DNA of 64,000 nt from Teichococcus vastitatis (GTDB lineage Bacteria > Pseudomonadota > Alphaproteobacteria > Acetobacterales > Acetobacteraceae). The stretch spans positions 62,001 through 126,000 of the forward strand of contig NZ_QXGS01000001.1 in the NCBI RefSeq assembly GCF_003604215.1. The letters are read 5' to 3'. Positions within the stretch are counted from its first letter, which is position 1, and every line of letters begins with the position of its first letter. The position numbers and the translations under genes were made by a program. The notes below the pieces were generated by a model that saw only the letters and a program-made list of their open reading frames with translations, did not search any database and had not been told where the DNA came from. Below are positions 61,024 to 64,000 of the stretch, piece after piece.

Positions 61024-62217
61024 CTACTCACCCGTTCGCGGCGGATCGAGGTAGAGTGGGCTTTCCAGGTAGCGGCGCAGCCAGTAGCGGGCCAGCACGC
61101 CGATCGCGGCGGCCATCGGCACCGCCAGCAGCACGCCCAGGAAGCCGAAGGCCACGCCGCCGGCGAACAGGGCGAAGATCACCCAGACCGCGTGCAGCTC
61201 GACCCGGTCGCCCAGCAGCCGCGGATAGATGATGTAGCCTTCCACCACCTGGCCGGTGACGAACACCGCCGCCACCATGCCGATGCCGCTCCAGGTGCCG
61301 AACTGGCCCACCGCCAGCAGCAGGGCCGTACCGAGCCCGGTCATGGAGCCGACATAGGGGATGAAGGACAGCAGGCCGGAGGTCAGCCCGACGATCAGCC
61401 CCAGTTCCAGCCCGACGGCGGAGAGGCCGATGGCGTAGTACACGGCCAGCAGGGCGCAGCACAGCAGCTGGCCCCGCAACCAGGCGGACAGCACGCGGTC
61501 GGTGTCGCGTGCCAGCTGGCGCAGCGTGGCGGCATAGCGGCGCGGCAGCCAGCGCTCGATGCGCAGCATGATGCTGGGCCAGTCGCGCAGCAGGTAGAAG
61601 CCGACCACCGGCGTCACCACCACCAGGGTGAACACCGAGAACAGGGCGTAACCGCCGCCGATCAGCCGCGTTGCCGCGGTGCCCAGGAAGCTCAGGATGG
61701 CGCCGATCTGGCTCACGGCGAGGTCGCGCAGCCGGGTGTCCAGCACCTCTGGCCCGAAGCGCTGCTCCAGCGCCTGTACCGCTTCCTGCATGGCGGACCC
61801 GACCCCCGCGATGTAGCTCGGCAACCGGGCCAGCAGCGTGCCGACCTGCGAGATGATCAGCGGGTAGAGCAGCAGCAGGGCCAGCAATGCCAGGGCCATG
61901 ATGGTGGTGATCAGCAGCAGCGCGCCGAGGCCCCGCGGCACGCCGAGCCGCGACAGCCGGGCCGCCACCGGATCCAGGAAGTAAGCGATGCAGGCGGCCA
62001 GCACGAACGGGGTCAGGATGTTGGAGAACAGCCAGAGCAGGAACAGCGCGGCCGCCAGCAGGCTGAGCACCAGCGTGATGCGCTGCCCCCGGGTCGCGGT
62101 GCGCACCGAGGGTCCGGGCGGGCGCACCGACCGGGGCGACGCCGCCAGCGGCGGAAGGCCGGCGCGGGGAACCGGCAGGTTCGGATCGCGCGGGCCAGCG
62201 GGAGGGGCTGCGTTCAC
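61024..62217 (-). CDS. AI-2E family transporter (PerM/YhhT-like)
   Basis: A 397-residue inner-membrane protein with a proline-rich 40-residue start and about eight helices. The family region SFIPYVGSMTGLGTALLLAV at about residue 295-315 and the pore-lining GYIIYPRLLGDRVELHAVW at about 340-360 are clear. The GTG start overlaps the stop of pgsA by four bases. It was named after autoinducer-2 export but members also handle sodium/proton exchange; the substrate here is unknown. Gene context (pgsA, hdaA) is conserved in related genomes by my recollection. Confidence 0.88.
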   Translation of the reverse strand: MNAAPPAGPRDPNLPVPRAGLPPLAASPRSVRPPGPSVRTATRGQRITLVLSLLAAALFLLWLFSNILTPFVLAACIAYFLDPVAARLSRLGVPRGLGALLLITTIMALALLALLLLYPLIISQVGTLLARLPSYIAGVGSAMQEAVQALEQRFGPEVLDTRLRDLAVSQIGAILSFLGTAATRLIGGGYALFSVFTLVVVTPVVGFYLLRDWPSIMLRIERWLPRRYAATLRQLARDTDRVLSAWLRGQLLCCALLAVYYAIGLSAVGLELGLIVGLTSGLLSFIPYVGSMTGLGTALLLAVGQFGTWSGIGMVAAVFVTGQVVEGYIIYPRLLGDRVELHAVWVIFALFAGGVAFGFLGVLLAVPMAAAIGVLARYWLRRYLESPLYLDPPRTGE

Positions 62218-62753
62218 AGCGGCACCCCGCCGCGCAGTCCGCGCAGGAAATAACCCGCCCCGGACAGCACGGTGGTGACGGCCACCACCACGATCATCAG
62301 CTCCACCAGCGTTTCGGCGGGCAGGGCGAAGCCCGCGGTGGCGAGGGCCAGACCCGCCAGCACGATCTGTGCCGCCGTGTTCCATTTGGACAGCCGGAGC
62401 GGCGCCATGCGCGGCGGCTGGCCCAGCAGCGCCAGCAGCGCCACGCCGCCCACGATCAGCGCGTCACGGAATACCACCAGAATGGTCAGCCAGTCCGGCA
62501 GCACCCCGCGCCAAGTCAGGCACAGATAGGTGCACACCAGCAGTGCCTTGTCGGCCACCGGGTCCAGCATGGCGCCGAGCGGCGAATGCGCGTCGAGGCG
62601 CCGTGCCAGCCAGCCATCCAGAGCATCGGACACGCCCGCCGCGGCGAACATCAGAAAGGCGGCGTCGAGCCGGTCGTGCAGGATCAGCCAAACCGTGGCC
62701 GGTACGGCGCAAAGCCGTGCCAGGGTGATGGCGTTGGGCAGCAGGCGGAGCAT
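62214..62753 (-). CDS. pgsA: CDP-alcohol phosphatidyltransferase, PgsA-like
   Basis: A 179-residue membrane enzyme, probably CDP-diacylglycerol-glycerol-3-phosphate 3-phosphatidyltransferase. The signature D-G-x2-A-R-x8-G-x3-D-x3-D is seen as [20 protein letters not shown] continuing into M-L-D-P-V-A-D-K. Four to five helices are predicted. The ATG at 62753 gives the usual start [14 protein letters not shown]; a GTG at 62783 overlapping the DUF2066 stop would add ten residues. It shares a transcript with the following PerM-like gene. Confidence 0.9.
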   Translation of the reverse strand: MLRLLPNAITLARLCAVPATVWLILHDRLDAAFLMFAAAGVSDALDGWLARRLDAHSPLGAMLDPVADKALLVCTYLCLTWRGVLPDWLTILVVFRDALIVGGVALLALLGQPPRMAPLRLSKWNTAAQIVLAGLALATAGFALPAETLVELMIVVVAVTTVLSGAGYFLRGLRGGVPL

Positions 62754-62772
62754 GCCGCCCGCCGGAATGCCC

Positions 62773-63618
62773 TCAGAGGCCACCCGTCAATCCGAGTTGC
62801 CAGGGTCCCATCCCTGCTTCGGCCGGAGCGGATGGCACCGTCGTGGCGGGTGCGGGCGCACCCCAGGGCACCGGGGGCGCCAGCCGGCCCGGCGCCGGCG
62901 AAGAAGCGGGCTGCGGCGACAGGCCGGGCGCCATGGCCAGCCCGCTGGAGGGCAGCGCCTGCGCTGCGGTTTGCGGATCGTGCCGGAGCCCCAGCCGCAG
63001 CCGGGCGCCATCCACCGCGATGGCTTCCACGTCCACAGAGGCGATCTCGGGGTTGCTGGCCAGCCGCCGCCGCACTTCCAGCCATTCACGCAGGCCGCTG
63101 TAGCGCACCTCGGCCTGGATGAAGCCGGCGGGTGCCTGGCGCGGCATCACCGGCGGGGCCGCGGCATCCCCCGGGCGCAACGGCGGCGCCGCGCCGCCCG
63201 CACTGCCGGCCATGCCGCGGTTGGCGCCCGGCAGCCGGTTGGGATTGAAATTAATGGTGAAACGGCCGCTGTAGCCGGTGCGGCTGCTGCGCTCCTCCTC
63301 GACGATGATCGAGGACACCATGGAATCGATCTGCGAATCGCTCAGGCCCCGCGGCAGGCCGAGCTCCGTCGCCATCCGCTCGTAGGCGATGCGTTGCGCC
63401 GAGGCGATGGCGCGGGTGCGGGCGATCACCGCGTTCTCCGCCGTGGCCTCGGCCGGCACGCCGCGCTGCGTGGTGCTGCTGGCCACTGGGTCGATCGCCG
63501 CATCCGACAATGGCGGCAGCGCCTGGGCCAAGGCCGGCGCCTGCATCACCGCCCCGAAGCCCATTCCGGCCAGGCTTCCCACGACAATGGTTGCGGCGAG
63601 ACGCCGAAAATGTTGCAT
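62773..63618 (-). CDS. DUF2066 exported protein
   Basis: A 281-residue protein with a signal peptide ([20 protein letters not shown], cleaved near ALAQA). The mature region [20 protein letters not shown] followed by Q-R-I-A-Y-E-R and [15 protein letters not shown] matches DUF2066. A proline-rich C-terminal tail of about 50 residues follows. AAGGGGGCGG precedes the ATG at 63618. The domain occurs near pgsA-hda genes in several alphaproteobacteria; function is not established. It is divergent from purM across 75 bases. Confidence 0.78.
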   Translation of the reverse strand: MQHFRRLAATIVVGSLAGMGFGAVMQAPALAQALPPLSDAAIDPVASSTTQRGVPAEATAENAVIARTRAIASAQRIAYERMATELGLPRGLSDSQIDSMVSSIIVEEERSSRTGYSGRFTINFNPNRLPGANRGMAGSAGGAAPPLRPGDAAAPPVMPRQAPAGFIQAEVRYSGLREWLEVRRRLASNPEIASVDVEAIAVDGARLRLGLRHDPQTAAQALPSSGLAMAPGLSPQPASSPAPGRLAPPVPWGAPAPATTVPSAPAEAGMGPWQLGLTGGL

Positions 63619-63693
63619 TCCGCCCCCTTGGATACCCGGCCTCGCGGAACTCTTGCGTCCGGGTCTTTTGCGCATAGCCGATCGGGCCCCCTG

Positions 63694-64000
63694 ATGACCA
63701 GTCTCACCTACCGCGACGCCGGCGTTGACATCGAAACCGGCGACGCGCTCGTCGATGCCATCAAGCCGCTGGCGCGGGCCACCAGCCGCAGCGGCAGCAT
63801 GGGCTCGCTCGGCGGCTTCGGCGCCTTGTTCGACCTCAAGGCGGCCGGCTACACGGACCCCGTCCTGGTGTCCTCCACCGATGGCGTCGGCACCAAGCTG
63901 AGGCTGGCCATCGACACCGGAATGCATGACGCGGTGGGCATCGACCTGGTTGCCATGTGCGTCAACGATCTCGTGGTGCAGGGTGCGGAACCACTGTTCT
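63694..64000 (+). CDS. purM: Phosphoribosylformylglycinamidine cyclo-ligase, N-terminal part
   Basis: The first 102 residues of the fifth enzyme of purine synthesis, cut by the window end. Beginning [20 protein letters not shown], it shows the typical PurM start, [20 protein letters not shown] and the ATP/phosphate loop [13 protein letters not shown] with the following [20 protein letters not shown]. The start is assigned from the family's N-terminus. The gene is divergent from the DUF2066 gene; purN is expected beyond the edge. Confidence 0.94.
   Translation, partial: MTSLTYRDAGVDIETGDALVDAIKPLARATSRSGSMGSLGGFGALFDLKAAGYTDPVLVSSTDGVGTKLRLAIDTGMHDAVGIDLVAMCVNDLVVQGAEPLF

Noticed and set aside
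58090-62253. Open frame of 1387 codons on the plus strand
   Set aside because: It runs antisense to ppk1, the hda-like gene and the PerM-like gene. Its translation is rich in His, Gln, Arg and Gly with no domain, which is the usual artefact opposite GC-rich genes.

Overview
The window is a gene-dense stretch of a GC-rich chromosome. Almost every gene belongs to a family common in Alphaproteobacteria. The housekeeping order at the right end (purM divergent from a DUF2066 protein, then pgsA, an AI-2E type permease, an Hda-like DnaA relative, ppk1, ppx, with rnd and aspS beyond) together with the efp / inositol monophosphatase / MotA-like block suggests Rhodospirillales, most likely an Acetobacteraceae member such as a Roseomonas relative. 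The family placement is inference. No rRNA, insertion sequence, prophage or CRISPR array is visible; one tRNA-Leu(CAA) is present.

Layout. 1-6932 (minus): a truncated EamA permease, a zinc-type quinone reductase, an orphan TctC binding protein, and a ugpBAEC glycerol-3-phosphate importer read from a promoter with a recognisable Pho box. 6927-15708: catabolic and maintenance genes (diaminopropionate ammonia-lyase, polysaccharide deacetylase facing a solitary RutA, GAF protein, amidase, esterase, REC-only regulator, M20 peptidase, MsrB). 15733-21302: a multispanning glycosyltransferase-like protein, a COG2509 flavoprotein, and a coupled sugar epimerase / aminotransferase pair. 21540-25395: DctA, RidA, and a Zur-type operon (43-residue membrane peptide, znuC, znuB). 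25485-33474: DUF445, a GGDEF/EAL protein, efp, inositol monophosphatase, then a three-gene MotA/MotB-like ion-driven module with no flagellar genes.

33668-42674: tRNA-Leu, a PotBCD-like importer without its ATPase, then a TetR regulator divergent from an RND efflux pair and ChaC across a large perfect inverted repeat. 42715-51781: PepSY and DUF2946 membrane/exported proteins, a lone PotA-like ATPase, a 3-hydroxyisobutyryl-CoA hydrolase-like protein, an MFS carrier, a two-component system and a siderophore-interacting flavoprotein. 51812-64000: EipB-like envelope protein, AspS, RNase D, DUF805, polyphosphate genes, the Hda-like protein, PgsA, DUF2066 and the start of purM.

Two metal or nutrient circuits can be read directly from DNA sites: phosphate starvation (Pho box to ugpBAEC, with ppk1/ppx elsewhere in the window) and zinc (Zur box to znuCB). 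The least explained system is the motor-like module at 30354-33474.
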